Position numbers and translations under genes: made by a program
Notes under the pieces: model-generated
Databases searched by the model: none
What the model was told of the DNA's origin: nothing
The model's input: only the letters and a program-made list of their open reading frames with translations
Part shown: piece after piece, positions 20,136-28,988 of the stretch
Layout: every line of letters begins with the position of its first letter
Numbering within the stretch: position 1 is the stretch's first letter
Origin: Chromobacterium paludis
GTDB taxonomy: Bacteria; Pseudomonadota; Gammaproteobacteria; Burkholderiales; Chromobacteriaceae
Reading direction: 5' to 3'
Length of the DNA: 64,000 nucleotides
NCBI RefSeq assembly: GCF_008275125.1
Contig: NZ_CP043473.1
Location: forward strand, 372,001 to 436,000

Positions 20136-21383
20136 ATGTTCGCTGCTGACCAGACGATCGCCAAATTCGACCCCGAACTCGCCGCCGCCATTGCCGCGGA
20201 ATGCCAACGCCAGGAAGATCACATCGAGCTGATCGCCTCGGAAAACTACACCAGCCCGGCCGTCATGGAAGCCCAAGGCTCCCAGCTGACCAACAAGTAC
20301 GCCGAAGGTTACCCGGGCAAGCGCTTCTACGGCGGTTGTGAGCATGTGGACGTCGTTGAGCAATTGGCCATCGACCGCGTCAAGCAGCTGTTCGGCGCGG
20401 AATACGCCAACGTCCAGCCGCACTCCGGCTCCCAGGCCAATCAGGCGGTGTACTTCTCCATCCTGAAGCCGGGCGACACGGTGATGGGCATGAATCTGGG
20501 CCACGGCGGCCACCTGACCCACGGCTCCCCGGCCAACCTGTCCGGCAAGATGTTCAACATCGTCGCCTACGGCCTGAACGACAAGGAAGAAATCGACTAC
20601 GACGACATGGAGCGCGTGGCGATGGAAACCAAGCCCAAGCTGATCATCGGCGGCGCATCCGCCTACGCCTTGCGCTTCGACTTCGAGCGCATGGGTCAGA
20701 TCGCCAAGAAAGTAGGCGCTTACTTCATGGTGGACATGGCTCACTACGCCGGCCTGGTGGCCGCGGGCCTGTACCCGAACCCGGTGCCGCACGCCGACTT
20801 CGTGACCTCCACCACCCACAAGACCCTGCGCGGCCCGCGCGGCGGCATCATCCTGGCCCGCGCGGAGTTCGAGAAGAGCATCAACAGCAATGTGTTCCCG
20901 ACGCTGCAAGGCGGCCCGCTGGAGCATGTGATCGCCGCCAAGGCCGTCGCCTTCAAGGAAGCGCTGCAGCCGGAATTCAAGGCGTATCAGGAACAAGTGA
21001 TCAAGAACGCCGCCATCATGGCCAAGACCCTGGCCGAGCGCGGCCTGCGCATCGTGTCCGGCCGCACCGAGAGCCACGTGTTCCTGGTCGACCTGCGCGC
21101 CAAGGGCCTGACCGGCAAGCAAGCCGACTCGCTGCTGGGCCGCGCCCACATCACGGTCAACAAGAACGCCATCCCGAACGATCCGGAAACCCCGTTCGTC
21201 ACCTCCGGCATCCGCATCGGCTCCCCGGCCATCACCACCCGCGGCTTCAAGGAAGCCGAGGCCATCGAAGTGGCGAATCTGGTCGCCGACGTGCTGGACA
21301 ACCCGAACGACGACGCGTTGATCGCCCGCGTTGCCGAGAAGGCCACCGCGCTGTGCCACCGTTTCCCGGTGTACGCCAAGTAA
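20136..21383 (+). CDS. glyA: Serine hydroxymethyltransferase
   Basis: 415 aa, full length. It interconverts serine and glycine with tetrahydrofolate, feeding one-carbon metabolism. The PLP lysine is in [14 protein letters not shown] (about residue 229). Other family blocks are [35 protein letters not shown] and QPHSGSQAN. The start at 20136 ([15 protein letters not shown]) is chosen because upstream in-frame starts at 20118-20121 add residues absent from the family. A LacI-type palindrome is upstream and a strong terminator downstream. Confidence 0.96.
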   Translation: MFAADQTIAKFDPELAAAIAAECQRQEDHIELIASENYTSPAVMEAQGSQLTNKYAEGYPGKRFYGGCEHVDVVEQLAIDRVKQLFGAEYANVQPHSGSQANQAVYFSILKPGDTVMGMNLGHGGHLTHGSPANLSGKMFNIVAYGLNDKEEIDYDDMERVAMETKPKLIIGGASAYALRFDFERMGQIAKKVGAYFMVDMAHYAGLVAAGLYPNPVPHADFVTSTTHKTLRGPRGGIILARAEFEKSINSNVFPTLQGGPLEHVIAAKAVAFKEALQPEFKAYQEQVIKNAAIMAKTLAERGLRIVSGRTESHVFLVDLRAKGLTGKQADSLLGRAHITVNKNAIPNDPETPFVTSGIRIGSPAITTRGFKEAEAIEVANLVADVLDNPNDDALIARVAEKATALCHRFPVYAK

Positions 21384-21407
21384 GCGCCGCGCTATTCGGT
21401 TGCAAGC

Positions 21408-21435
21408 AAGCCGCCCCTTGACGGGCGGCTTTTTT
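21408..21435 (+). terminator. Terminator of glyA
   Basis: AAGCCGCCC-N5-GGGCGGCTT with a following T-run before nrdR. Confidence 0.88.
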
Positions 21436-21504
21436 CATGGCTTCGATGTATTGGCTGGCCTTTGCTGATAACATTCGCTTATTGCAACTCTCAGGATTTT
21501 TGTC

Positions 21505-21963
21505 ATGAAATGCGCGTTCTGCGGCAACCCGGACACTCAGGTGATCGACTCCCGCGTCAGCGAGGACGGCAGCAGCATCCGCCGGCGGCGGCGCTGCCCG
21601 GCCTGCGACAAGCGTTTCACGACCTTTGAAACCGCCGACGTGCGCATGCCGCAGGTGGTGAAGGCGGCCGGACATCGCTCCGAGTTCGACATCGAGAAAG
21701 TGCGCACCAGTTTTCTGCGGGCGCTGCACAAGCGGCCGGTGTCCACCACCCTGGTGGACGAGGCGATAGACCGCATCTGCCACAAGCTGCTGCAGCTGGG
21801 CGAGCGCGAGGTGAGCAGCCGCCAGATAGGCGAGATGGTGATGAATGAACTGGCGCGGCTGGACAAGGTGGCCTATGTCCGTTTTGCCTCGGTTTACCGC
21901 AGTTTTCAGGATATTTCCGAATTTACCGATGCGATCGAGGAAATCCAGAAGTCATCGCATTGA
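21505..21963 (+). CDS. nrdR: Transcriptional repressor NrdR
   Basis: 152 aa, full length. The zinc ribbon is C3/C6 with C31/C34 ([16 protein letters not shown]). The ATP-cone domain follows from about 49 ([20 protein letters not shown]). It senses ATP/dATP and represses ribonucleotide reductase genes at NrdR boxes. It lies between glyA and the GNAT-ribD group; the nrdR-ribD proximity is common in proteobacteria. Confidence 0.96.
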   Translation: MKCAFCGNPDTQVIDSRVSEDGSSIRRRRRCPACDKRFTTFETADVRMPQVVKAAGHRSEFDIEKVRTSFLRALHKRPVSTTLVDEAIDRICHKLLQLGEREVSSRQIGEMVMNELARLDKVAYVRFASVYRSFQDISEFTDAIEEIQKSSH

Positions 21964-22020
21964 CAGTCTTGGCGGTGGTTGATACATATGTTTAATCTAT
22001 TTGTCATTTTGGATTGAGCC

Positions 22021-22569
22021 ATGACTGCCGCCACTCTCGAAGCTATTGCCCTGCTGCCGCCCGATGTCATCCACGCCGAGCGGCTGTTTGCCTTGATTGA
22101 CGAAAGCCGCGCCAGCCTGCGCGCCTGGCTGCCCTGGGTGGACGCCACGCAAACCGTGGAAGACAGCCGGCAATTCCTGGCCGGCGTCGCCGAAGGCGCG
22201 CGCAACGGCGGCGGCTGCGCTTGCCGGCTGATCGAGCTGGACGGCGAACTGGCCGGCTGCATAGACATCCACGGCATCAGCGCGCTGAATGATTCAGGCC
22301 TGCTGGGCTATTGGCTGGCGGACCGTTTCGTCGGCCGCGGCGCGATGAGCGGCGCGGTGGCGCGGATGCTGGACCTTGGCTTTGGCGAGCTGGGATTGAA
22401 CCGCCTGGTCATTCTGGCGGGCATGGACAATGCGCGCAGCCGCGCGGTGGCGGAGCGCTTGGGCTTTGCCCTCGAAGGCGTGCGGCGCGACGGGCTCCGT
22501 CTGCATGGCGACTATCACGATGCTTGCCAGTACAGCATGCTGGCGCGGGAGTGGAGGGCGCGGCGATGA
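22021..22569 (+). CDS. GNAT N-acetyltransferase, RimJ/RimL type (copy 1)
   Basis: 182 aa. It has the GNAT fold of the RimJ/RimL/YdaF group: SLRAWLPWVDATQTVEDSRQF near 35-55, the acetyl-CoA loop GLLGYWLADRFVGRGAM (about 97-113), and NARSRAVAERLGFALEGVRR. The acceptor is unknown: a ribosomal-protein or other N-terminus, or a small amine. The TGA overlaps the ATG of the next gene, which is a related GNAT, so the pair looks like a tandem duplication in one operon leading into ribD. Confidence 0.85.
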   Translation: MTAATLEAIALLPPDVIHAERLFALIDESRASLRAWLPWVDATQTVEDSRQFLAGVAEGARNGGGCACRLIELDGELAGCIDIHGISALNDSGLLGYWLADRFVGRGAMSGAVARMLDLGFGELGLNRLVILAGMDNARSRAVAERLGFALEGVRRDGLRLHGDYHDACQYSMLAREWRARR

Positions 22570-23099
22570 GCGAGGTGAGCATTCGTCCGGCCGTGCCGGA
22601 GCGCGACGCCGCGGCGGTCTACGCTCTGATCGACCGCTATCGCGCCACCTTGGCGCAATGGATGGCCGGCATCGTCAAGCCGCAATCGGCGGCTGATACC
22701 GAGGCTTTTCTGCGGCTGCAGGCCCAGGGGAACGAAGAAGGCCGCTGCGCGCATAGGCTGATTCTTGTCGATGGCGAAATCGCCGGCAGCTGCTCGCTGC
22801 ATGGCGTCAGCCAGGCGCATCGCTCCGCTCGCGTCGGCTATTGGCTGGCTGACCATCACGTCGGGCGCGGGGTGATGCGGCGGGCGATGGAGCAATTGCT
22901 GGAGCACGCCTTCCACGAAATGGGCTTGCATAGGGTGGAGCTGGGCTGCGCGCCGGAAAACATCCGCAGCTGCAAGGTGGCGGAAAGCCTGGGCTTTCGG
23001 CTGGAGGGCGAGCTGCGCGACGCGCAGTGGCTGAACGGGCGCTTCTGGAATATGCGTTGTTACGGCCTGTTGGCCGAGGAATGGAAAAAGCGGGAATGA
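22566..23099 (+). CDS. GNAT N-acetyltransferase, RimJ/RimL type (copy 2)
   Basis: 177 aa paralogue of the preceding gene. Shared blocks include VGYWLADHHVGRGVM, N.RS.KVAESLGF.LEGE.RD and the C-terminal LLAEEW. It starts at 22566 by a 4-bp ATGA overlap with copy 1. Its own stop overlaps the first ATG of ribD in the same way. This tight coupling suggests co-translation of all three genes. The substrate is unknown. Confidence 0.85.
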   Translation: MSEVSIRPAVPERDAAAVYALIDRYRATLAQWMAGIVKPQSAADTEAFLRLQAQGNEEGRCAHRLILVDGEIAGSCSLHGVSQAHRSARVGYWLADHHVGRGVMRRAMEQLLEHAFHEMGLHRVELGCAPENIRSCKVAESLGFRLEGELRDAQWLNGRFWNMRCYGLLAEEWKKRE

Positions 23100-24205
23100 T
23101 GGAATACAGCGCCGACGACTATGTGTTCATGCAGCGCGCGCTGCGCCTGGCCGAGGGGGCGACGCGGCGCGCCGCGCCCAATCCCGGCGTGGGCTGCGTG
23201 TTGGTGCGCGACGGCGCGGTCATAGGCGAGGGCGCGACCCTGGCCGTCGGCTCCGATCACGCGGAAATCCAGGCGATCAAGGACTGCCTGGCGCGCGGCG
23301 ACAGTCCGCGCGGCGCCACCGCCTATGTCACCCTGGAACCGTGCAGCCATCACGGCCGCACGCCCCCCTGCGCCGAGCGTTTGATCAAGGAAGGCATAAG
23401 CCGCGTGGCGGCGGCCATGGTCGACCCTTATCATGAGGTGGCCGGGCGCGGCATCGCCATGCTGCGGGCGGCGGGCATAGACGCAACCGCCGGCTTGATG
23501 GAGGCGGAGGCTCGCCGCGTGCATCGCGGCTTCCTGTCGCGCGTGGAGCGCGGCCGGCCCTGGGTGACGCTGAAGGCCGCCGCCACGCTGGACGGCAAGA
23601 CCGCGCTGCTCAACGGCGTGAGCAAGTGGATCACCGGGCCGCAGGCGCGGCTGGACGTGCAGCGGCTGCGCGCCGCGCATTGCGCCATCCTCACCGGCAG
23701 CGGCACGGTGCTGGCCGATGATCCGCAGCTGACGGTGCGCGACTTCCCCGTGGCGGTGCAACCCTGGCGCGTGGTGCTGGACGGCGATCTGCGCGCCGAT
23801 CCGGCCAGCCGCGTTTATCAGGGCGGGCGCGCTTTATTGGCCACTTGCGTGGCGGACGAGGCGCGGCTGGAACCGTTCCGCGCGCGCGGAGTGGAGGCGC
23901 TGGTGGTTGGGCGTCGAGACGGCAAGGCGGACCTGGCGGACTTGTTGACGCAGCTGGCGGGCCGCGGCGTCAATGAATTGATGATAGAGGCGGGCGCCGG
24001 ACTGAACGGCGCCCTGCTGCGTGCCGGGCTGGTGGACGAGATCGTGCTGTACTTGGCGCCGTCGCTGGCCGGCGATGCGGCGCGCGGACTGTTCGCCTGG
24101 CCTGCGCTGGAAAGTCTGACGGACAAGATCAGGCTGGACATCGCCGACGCGCGCAAGGTGGGGGCGGATCTGCGGCTGAGTCTGCGTCCGCAGCCTGCGG
24201 CATAG
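23096..24205 (+). CDS. ribD: Bifunctional riboflavin deaminase/reductase
   Basis: 369 aa. The N-terminal deaminase has HAE (in DHAEIQAIKD) and PCSHHGRTPPC as zinc ligands. The C-terminal reductase starts near 145 (WVTLKAAATLDGKTA, then SKWITG). It carries out the second and third steps of riboflavin synthesis. Tandem ATGs at 23096 and 23099 follow the GNAT stop; 23096 is used because of the ATGA overlap. No FMN riboswitch is seen upstream. A 170-bp inverted-repeat element begins exactly at its stop codon. Confidence 0.95.
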   Translation: MMEYSADDYVFMQRALRLAEGATRRAAPNPGVGCVLVRDGAVIGEGATLAVGSDHAEIQAIKDCLARGDSPRGATAYVTLEPCSHHGRTPPCAERLIKEGISRVAAAMVDPYHEVAGRGIAMLRAAGIDATAGLMEAEARRVHRGFLSRVERGRPWVTLKAAATLDGKTALLNGVSKWITGPQARLDVQRLRAAHCAILTGSGTVLADDPQLTVRDFPVAVQPWRVVLDGDLRADPASRVYQGGRALLATCVADEARLEPFRARGVEALVVGRRDGKADLADLLTQLAGRGVNELMIEAGAGLNGALLRAGLVDEIVLYLAPSLAGDAARGLFAWPALESLTDKIRLDIADARKVGADLRLSLRPQPAA

Positions 24206-24372
24206 GGGCGGTTAAGGCTTGCCGCGCGGTGGCGCGCTCGGGCGAATCGCGGCGTGCCGCCTTGCATGCTCTGCCCGCGCGGGACCCCGATGAGTCGGCG
24301 CGAAACGCGCCCGATCCTGCGGGGGCGGCATAGCTCAAGCGCGATCCGCTCGCCAAACGTCAACCGCCCCTA
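24203..24372. repeat. 170-bp element with 11-bp terminal inverted repeats
   Basis: TAGGGGCGGTT (24203-24213) and AACCGCCCCTA (24362-24372) are perfect inverted repeats. The left one includes the ribD stop codon. The interior is very GC-rich with several short stems, for example GGCGCG-AAA-CGCGCC at about 24297-24311. No open frame is supported in it. It may be a MITE-like insertion, a structured RNA, or simply the 3' end structure of the ribD transcript. No T-run follows. Confidence 0.45.
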
Positions 24373-24446
24373 GGGGTCATGGTCATCATATCGGCGCGCG
24401 CCGCGTTATATGCTGTAGGTGAGGCGCAAGGCAATGAGGAGACAAA

Positions 24447-25109
24447 GTGGCGGCGTTGACGGAGGCATTGACGGCCTATCTGCATTTGATCGAAAAGCTG
24501 GGCGCCGCGCCGGAGGTGGTCTCGGCCAGACGCCAGCTGTTGCAGCGGCTGCTGGACAGCCTGGCGGGCCGGCGCCGCGACGTCGACAGCTACCATGCCG
24601 GCGTGGATGCCTTCGTGGCGGCATGCCCAGTCGAGGAAAAGCTGCTGGCCGTGACCTGCGCGCGCGAGTTCTTTTATTTTTGGCTGGATGACATGAAGAA
24701 GGTGATGGAGATCACCGCCGGTGCCAGCTTCACCATCCGCAACCTTGCCATGCCCCTGCTGGGCTCGCTGGATGCCTTGCAGCAGCTGATGCGGCGCATG
24801 GATTTCAACCATTTCCCGCCTTCGCTCGACCTTTACCTGGGCAAGCTGTTTGAGGACGGCATGGCCGAGGAGGAGATAGACCGCCGCCGGCGCCTGCTGC
24901 AAGTCCTTTTGTTCTTGCTGGACCCGCATCCCTGTGACGCCAATAGCTACCGCATGGCCGTAGACGCCCTGTTGCTGCACCTGGCGACGCCGGAAGAAGG
25001 GGATGCCCTGCGCCTGCTGGTGCGTGAATACTATCCCTACTGGCAGTCCTTTCCCTTTGCGCACAAGCGGGTGGCACCGGCCAAACTACAGAATGATCAA
25101 AACTCATGA
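24447..25109 (+). CDS. Unknown protein with two related halves
   Basis: 220 aa, not recognised. The GTG start at 24447 has AGGAGA upstream. Residues 28-79 and 146-199 appear homologous. Both have RR..LLQ.LL..L, then D..SY...VDA, then E.......L.RE(F/Y)(F/Y).(F/Y)W, ending FFYFW and EYYPYW. The protein is helical and soluble with no signal peptide. An internal duplication is the best explanation. It sits alone between the ribD 3' element and the M32 carboxypeptidase gene, on the same strand as both. Function is not proposed. Confidence 0.7.
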   Translation: MAALTEALTAYLHLIEKLGAAPEVVSARRQLLQRLLDSLAGRRRDVDSYHAGVDAFVAACPVEEKLLAVTCAREFFYFWLDDMKKVMEITAGASFTIRNLAMPLLGSLDALQQLMRRMDFNHFPPSLDLYLGKLFEDGMAEEEIDRRRRLLQVLLFLLDPHPCDANSYRMAVDALLLHLATPEEGDALRLLVREYYPYWQSFPFAHKRVAPAKLQNDQNS

Positions 25110-25234
25110 TTGGCTTGATGGTTTTGTATCTTCTGCTTGATTTTACTTTGCGATCCAGGGAGATGCGGCGCGCTTGACCATCAGCTAATGGCATGTGAGC
25201 ATGCCGTGAACGCCATGCTACAAGGGAGAGCGCC

Positions 25235-26722
25235 ATGTCTAATCAAAAGGCCTATCAGAGCCTGAGCCAAACCTTTCAACGCCTGCATCGCTTTGGCCAT
25301 CTTGGCGCCATTGCCAGCTGGGACCAGGCGGCGATGATGCCGCCCAAGGGCAATGAGGCCCGCGCCGCGGCCCAGGCCGAGCTGCAAGTGTTGATGCACC
25401 AGCTGATCACCGCGCCGGAGTTGAAAGCGCAGCTGCAAGCGGCAGAGCAGGAAGCGCTGAGCGAGCAGGAACGCGCCAACCTGCGCGAGATGCGCCGCGA
25501 ATGGGCGCAGGCCAATCTGCTGCCGGCGGAGCTGGTGGAGGCCAAGGCCCTGGCCGCCGCGCGTTGCGAGCATGCCTGGCGCGACCAACGCAAGAACAAT
25601 GATTGGCAGGGCTTCTTGCCCAATTTCCGCGAAGTGCTGCGGCTGGCGCGCGAGGAAGCCAAGCTGCTGGCGGAGGCGAACGGCGTCAGCCGCTACGACG
25701 CGCTGCTGGACAAGTACGAGCCCGGCATGCAAAGCGCCGACATCGCGCGCATCTTCGATGACGTCAAGTCCTGGCTGCCCGGCCTGATCGCACAAGTGCG
25801 CGCCAAGCAGGCCGGCGAAATGGTGATCCAGCCGGAGGGTCCGTTCCCGGTGGAGAAGCAGCGCGATCTGGGACTGGAAGTGATGGGGCTGTTGGGCTTC
25901 GATTTCGACGCCGGCCGGCTGGACGTCAGCAATCACCCATTCTGCGGCGGCGTGCCGGAGGATGTCCGCATCACCACCCGCTATCGCGAAGACGATTTTG
26001 TGCAAAGCCTGATGGGCATCATCCACGAGACCGGCCATGCGCGCTATGAACAGGGGCTGCCGCCCGCCTGGCTGGAGCAGCCGATGGGCCGCGCGCGCTC
26101 CATGGGCATCCATGAAAGCCAGAGCCTGTCGTTCGAGATGCAGCTGGGCCGCAGCCGCGGCTTCCTGCAGCTGATCGCGCCGCTGATTCGCCGCCGCTTC
26201 GGCGATCAGCCTGCCTTTGCCGCCGACAATCTGGCGCGACTGTATACCCGGGTCCAGCCGGGCTATATCCGCGTCGATGCGGACGAATTATGCTACCCGG
26301 CCCACGTGATCCTGCGCTTCGAGATCGAGCGCGCGCTGATCAATGGCGAGATCGAGGCGGAGGACGTGCCGGCGCTGTGGGATGAGAAGATGATGGCCTA
26401 TCTGGGCATGGATACCCGCGGCAACTACCGCGACGGCTGCCTGCAGGATATTCACTGGACGGATACCTTCGGCTATTTCCCCAGCTACACCTTGGGCGCG
26501 ATGTACGCGGCGCAGTATTTCGCGGTGCTGCGCCAGCAAGAGCCGGGATTGGACGAGCGCATCGCGGCGGGCGACCTGTCGCCGGTGTTCGATTGGCTGA
26601 GCGCCAATATCTGGACCCAGGGCAGCCAGTGGAGCACGGACGAACTGGTGCGCCGCGCCACTGGCGAAGCGCTGAATCCGGCGCATTATCGCGCTCACTT
26701 GGAGGCGCGCTACCTGGGCTAA
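25235..26722 (+). CDS. M32-family (Taq-type) metallocarboxypeptidase
   Basis: 495 aa, full family length. The zinc motif HETGH is in GIIHETGHARYEQGLP (about 264-279), with the third ligand Glu in GIHESQSL. Other family blocks are GNYRDGCLQDIHWTDTFGYF and YTLGAMYAAQYF. It removes C-terminal residues from peptides in the cytoplasm. AAGGGAGAG precedes the ATG. A repeat-like hairpin separates it from the convergent HDOD gene. Confidence 0.93.
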   Translation: MSNQKAYQSLSQTFQRLHRFGHLGAIASWDQAAMMPPKGNEARAAAQAELQVLMHQLITAPELKAQLQAAEQEALSEQERANLREMRREWAQANLLPAELVEAKALAAARCEHAWRDQRKNNDWQGFLPNFREVLRLAREEAKLLAEANGVSRYDALLDKYEPGMQSADIARIFDDVKSWLPGLIAQVRAKQAGEMVIQPEGPFPVEKQRDLGLEVMGLLGFDFDAGRLDVSNHPFCGGVPEDVRITTRYREDDFVQSLMGIIHETGHARYEQGLPPAWLEQPMGRARSMGIHESQSLSFEMQLGRSRGFLQLIAPLIRRRFGDQPAFAADNLARLYTRVQPGYIRVDADELCYPAHVILRFEIERALINGEIEAEDVPALWDEKMMAYLGMDTRGNYRDGCLQDIHWTDTFGYFPSYTLGAMYAAQYFAVLRQQEPGLDERIAAGDLSPVFDWLSANIWTQGSQWSTDELVRRATGEALNPAHYRAHLEARYLG

Positions 26723-26724
26723 GA

Positions 26725-26831
26725 CCCGCGAAGCCCAGCCCGGATCCTGCTGTGCGTCTCCTTGGCCGTTGGCGTCGGCGCGCCAGGGGCGGGTTCTCTC
26801 ACAAGCTTGGCTTGGCGACGCGAAGCCAAGC
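26725..26831. repeat. Second copy of the GATCCTG/CTCCTTG repeat plus hairpin
   Basis: It starts GACCCGCGAAGCCC and shares GATCCTG, TGCGTCTCCTTGGCCG and GCGTCGGCGCGCC with the copA-copZ element at 2664-2770, in the same order. It ends in a hairpin, GCTTGGCTT (26805-26813) with AAGCCAAGC (26823-26831). It lies between convergent genes and may also serve as a termination structure. The extent is approximate. Confidence 0.45.
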
Positions 26832-26843
26832 GTGGATGGCCGG

Positions 26844-27698
26844 TCATGCGCCGGCCATCTGCTGGTGCAGATGGTCGCACCAGTCTTCAAACTCCACCTG
26901 ATCCAGGCCCAGGTAAGCAAGCACCGCGGAACGGCGCAGCGGCCAGCCGGGATCCTCGTCGCCCGGCAGCGAGGTGCGCCAGGCATGTTGCGCGGCGCGC
27001 GTCACCGCCACCATCATCCTGGCATCGTGGTCCAGCAGCGCATCCGGTCCGGTGGCGAGCGCTTGCGGGTCGTATTGCAGCAGAACGGCGCGCGCGAAGT
27101 TCTCCGGCATATTCCACACCTTGGCTACCAGATAGCCCACTACCGCATGGTCGGTGCCATGCAGCTGCTGCTGCACCTTCAAGATGCGATCGTCGTCGGC
27201 CAGTTCCATCAGCTGCAAGGTGCGGGCGTAGCCGGGCTGGCGCATCAACAGAATGGCGATGCCGCAGGCGTGGAACAGCGCGAAGCTCTGGCACTGGTCC
27301 GGCACCTGGGCCAGCCGCTCGCTGAGCAGGCCGGAAACCGTGGTCAGCTGCATCGCCTTGTCCCAGAACACTTCCAGCACCGGAGGCGTTTCCTGCGTCA
27401 GCCTGCTGCGCAGCACCAGGCCGCTGGCCAGATTGATCACATTGATCACGCCAAGCAGATTGACGGCCTGGCCGATGGATTGGATTTTGCGGCCCTGGCC
27501 CAATACTGGCGAATTGGCGGCCTTGAGCATGGCGATGCTGAGCGCCGGGTCGCTGGAGATCAGCTCGCTGAGCTCTTGCAGCGGGGACGCGCTGTCTTGG
27601 CGCAAGGCCTGCAGGCGATCGAGAATTTCCGGTCGGGGCGGGATCACCAGGTTTTGCAGCAACTGCTGGCGCTGCGCGTCGTTCAGTTCGGTTGCCAT
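26844..27698 (-). CDS. HDOD-domain protein
   Basis: 284 aa. The HDOD core runs from about residue 8 to 215: IPPRPEILDRLQALRQD, LSELISSDPALSIAMLKAAN, GRKIQSIGQAVNLLGVINVI. HDOD domains resemble HD phosphohydrolases but usually lack the metal residues and act as signalling scaffolds, often in c-di-GMP or stress pathways. The C-terminal 70 residues are specific to this protein. ATG 27698 is preferred to a TTG at 27773 that reads through the promoter region. It is single-gene, downstream of an alpha/beta hydrolase on the same strand. Confidence 0.85.
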   Translation of the reverse strand: MATELNDAQRQQLLQNLVIPPRPEILDRLQALRQDSASPLQELSELISSDPALSIAMLKAANSPVLGQGRKIQSIGQAVNLLGVINVINLASGLVLRSRLTQETPPVLEVFWDKAMQLTTVSGLLSERLAQVPDQCQSFALFHACGIAILLMRQPGYARTLQLMELADDDRILKVQQQLHGTDHAVVGYLVAKVWNMPENFARAVLLQYDPQALATGPDALLDHDARMMVAVTRAAQHAWRTSLPGDEDPGWPLRRSAVLAYLGLDQVEFEDWCDHLHQQMAGA

Positions 27699-27789
27699 GG
27701 TCGCTTGGTCGGAAGTTGAACGGTATTGTCGCAGTGTAGCAGCCGCTCGCCTCCCCGGCGGGAAGGAAGCCAACTCATTGATAAAAATC

Positions 27790-28662
27790 TTATTTCAACA
27801 TGAATTCTTCCAACGCCAGGGCCAGGGCCTCCGGTTTTTCCCATTGAATCATGTGGCCGGCGCCTGCGATGTGAACCTCGCTCAATTGCGCAAAGCAGGC
27901 GCGGCGCTCATCCAGCGAGGCCATCACGCCGCTCACGGCCGGATGGTCGAAGGGATGCTCGCCGATGACCCACAATACCGGCGAGCGGATGCGCTGCCAG
28001 CAGGCCATGGCTTCTTCCAGCCGGTACAACACTGGATTCACCATTTTGTGGCGCGGATCCGCCCGGTAAACCAGCCCCTGTTCCGTGGGGCGGGTCAGCG
28101 CTAGCGCCAGCCATCGCGCGCGTTCCTCGCTCAGCAGGGGATTGCGTGCGCGGAGCTTGTCCGCTACCTGGTCCAGGCTGGGCATGGGTTCGAATGCCAT
28201 CTCGGCGCGGCTCTCGCGCAACCAGCGGCCATATCGTCCCGGCGCCTCGGCCGGGCGCGTGGCGTTCAAGCCAAATCCCTCCACCAGCGCCAGCCGGGCA
28301 ATCCGTTCGGGCCGCACGCCGGCGTAAATGCCGGCGATCATCGCCCCCATGCTGTGGCCAAGCAGCCGCACGGGCTGCGCCGGCGACAGCTGCGTCAGCA
28401 AGTCGTCCAGATCGGCGAGGTAGTCGGGGAAGTAATAGCTGCCCTCATTCCACTGGCTGTCGCCAAAGCCGCGCCAGTCGGGTGCAACGACATGCCATTC
28501 TTGGGCCAGGGCTTCTACCATGAATTGAAAGGTGGCCGAACTATCCATCCAGCCGTGAAGCAGCACTAACAGGGGGGCGCCTTCGCTTCCCCAGTGGCGT
28601 AAATGGAGTCTGCGCCGGTTGACGGTGCGGAAGTCGCTGCGATGTGGGAGACGCGGTGGCAT
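27790..28662 (-). CDS. Alpha/beta-fold hydrolase
   Basis: 290 aa. The oxyanion segment is LLVLLHGWMDSSATF (about 31-45). The nucleophile elbow is GHSMGA (about 101-106). A late acid is in a VIGEHPFDHPA region, and the catalytic His is in AGAGHMIQWEKP (about 268-279). These are the family signs of esterases, lipases and related lyases. The substrate is unknown. It is upstream of the HDOD gene on the same strand, with a 90-bp gap. Its 5' side faces the AT-rich fimbrial region. Confidence 0.85.
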   Translation of the reverse strand: MPPRLPHRSDFRTVNRRRLHLRHWGSEGAPLLVLLHGWMDSSATFQFMVEALAQEWHVVAPDWRGFGDSQWNEGSYYFPDYLADLDDLLTQLSPAQPVRLLGHSMGAMIAGIYAGVRPERIARLALVEGFGLNATRPAEAPGRYGRWLRESRAEMAFEPMPSLDQVADKLRARNPLLSEERARWLALALTRPTEQGLVYRADPRHKMVNPVLYRLEEAMACWQRIRSPVLWVIGEHPFDHPAVSGVMASLDERRACFAQLSEVHIAGAGHMIQWEKPEALALALEEFMLK

Positions 28663-28988
28663 GGCGGAGCATCGGGAGGAGGTGGTAAGCGTTTCAGTGT
28701 ACCGGTCACGGCTAGGTTGGGACAGGGGCGGATGGCATGTTGGTGCTTATTAAACAAAATATTTAAAATAAAACAAGAAGAATAATTTTTATATCAAATT
28801 TGACTATTTTTTACTCAGTAAGTGTGGTGTTTTGGTGGAGGGGATGGCGCGTTAATAAAAAATAACTTGAAAAAACCGGCCGTAATTTATATTGTTGTAT
28901 TGCAAATGAGGTGAATTTAGCCCCTAACAAGATTTTAAAGTGAAATTTAAAGCGTGGATGGTGCCTCCGTCGGCGCAGGGAGAAAAAC
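28663..28988. other. AT-rich intergenic region upstream of the fimbrial cluster
   Basis: About 325 bp, strongly AT-rich from 28750 onward, unlike the surrounding GC-rich DNA. No gene is seen. TTGAAA (28867-28872) with TATATT (28888-28893) is a possible but poorly spaced promoter. Such composition often marks DNA bound by H-NS-type silencers (inference). Confidence 0.5.

Noticed and set aside
23030..23095. FMN riboswitch expected before a rib gene
   Set aside because: ribD starts inside the upstream GNAT gene and no RFN-like conserved blocks are present.
24285..24330. CCGATGAG...CGAAAC resembling a hammerhead ribozyme core
   Set aside because: The invariant CUGAUGA is CCGAUGA here, stem II would be only two pairs, and no cleavage-site helix is seen.
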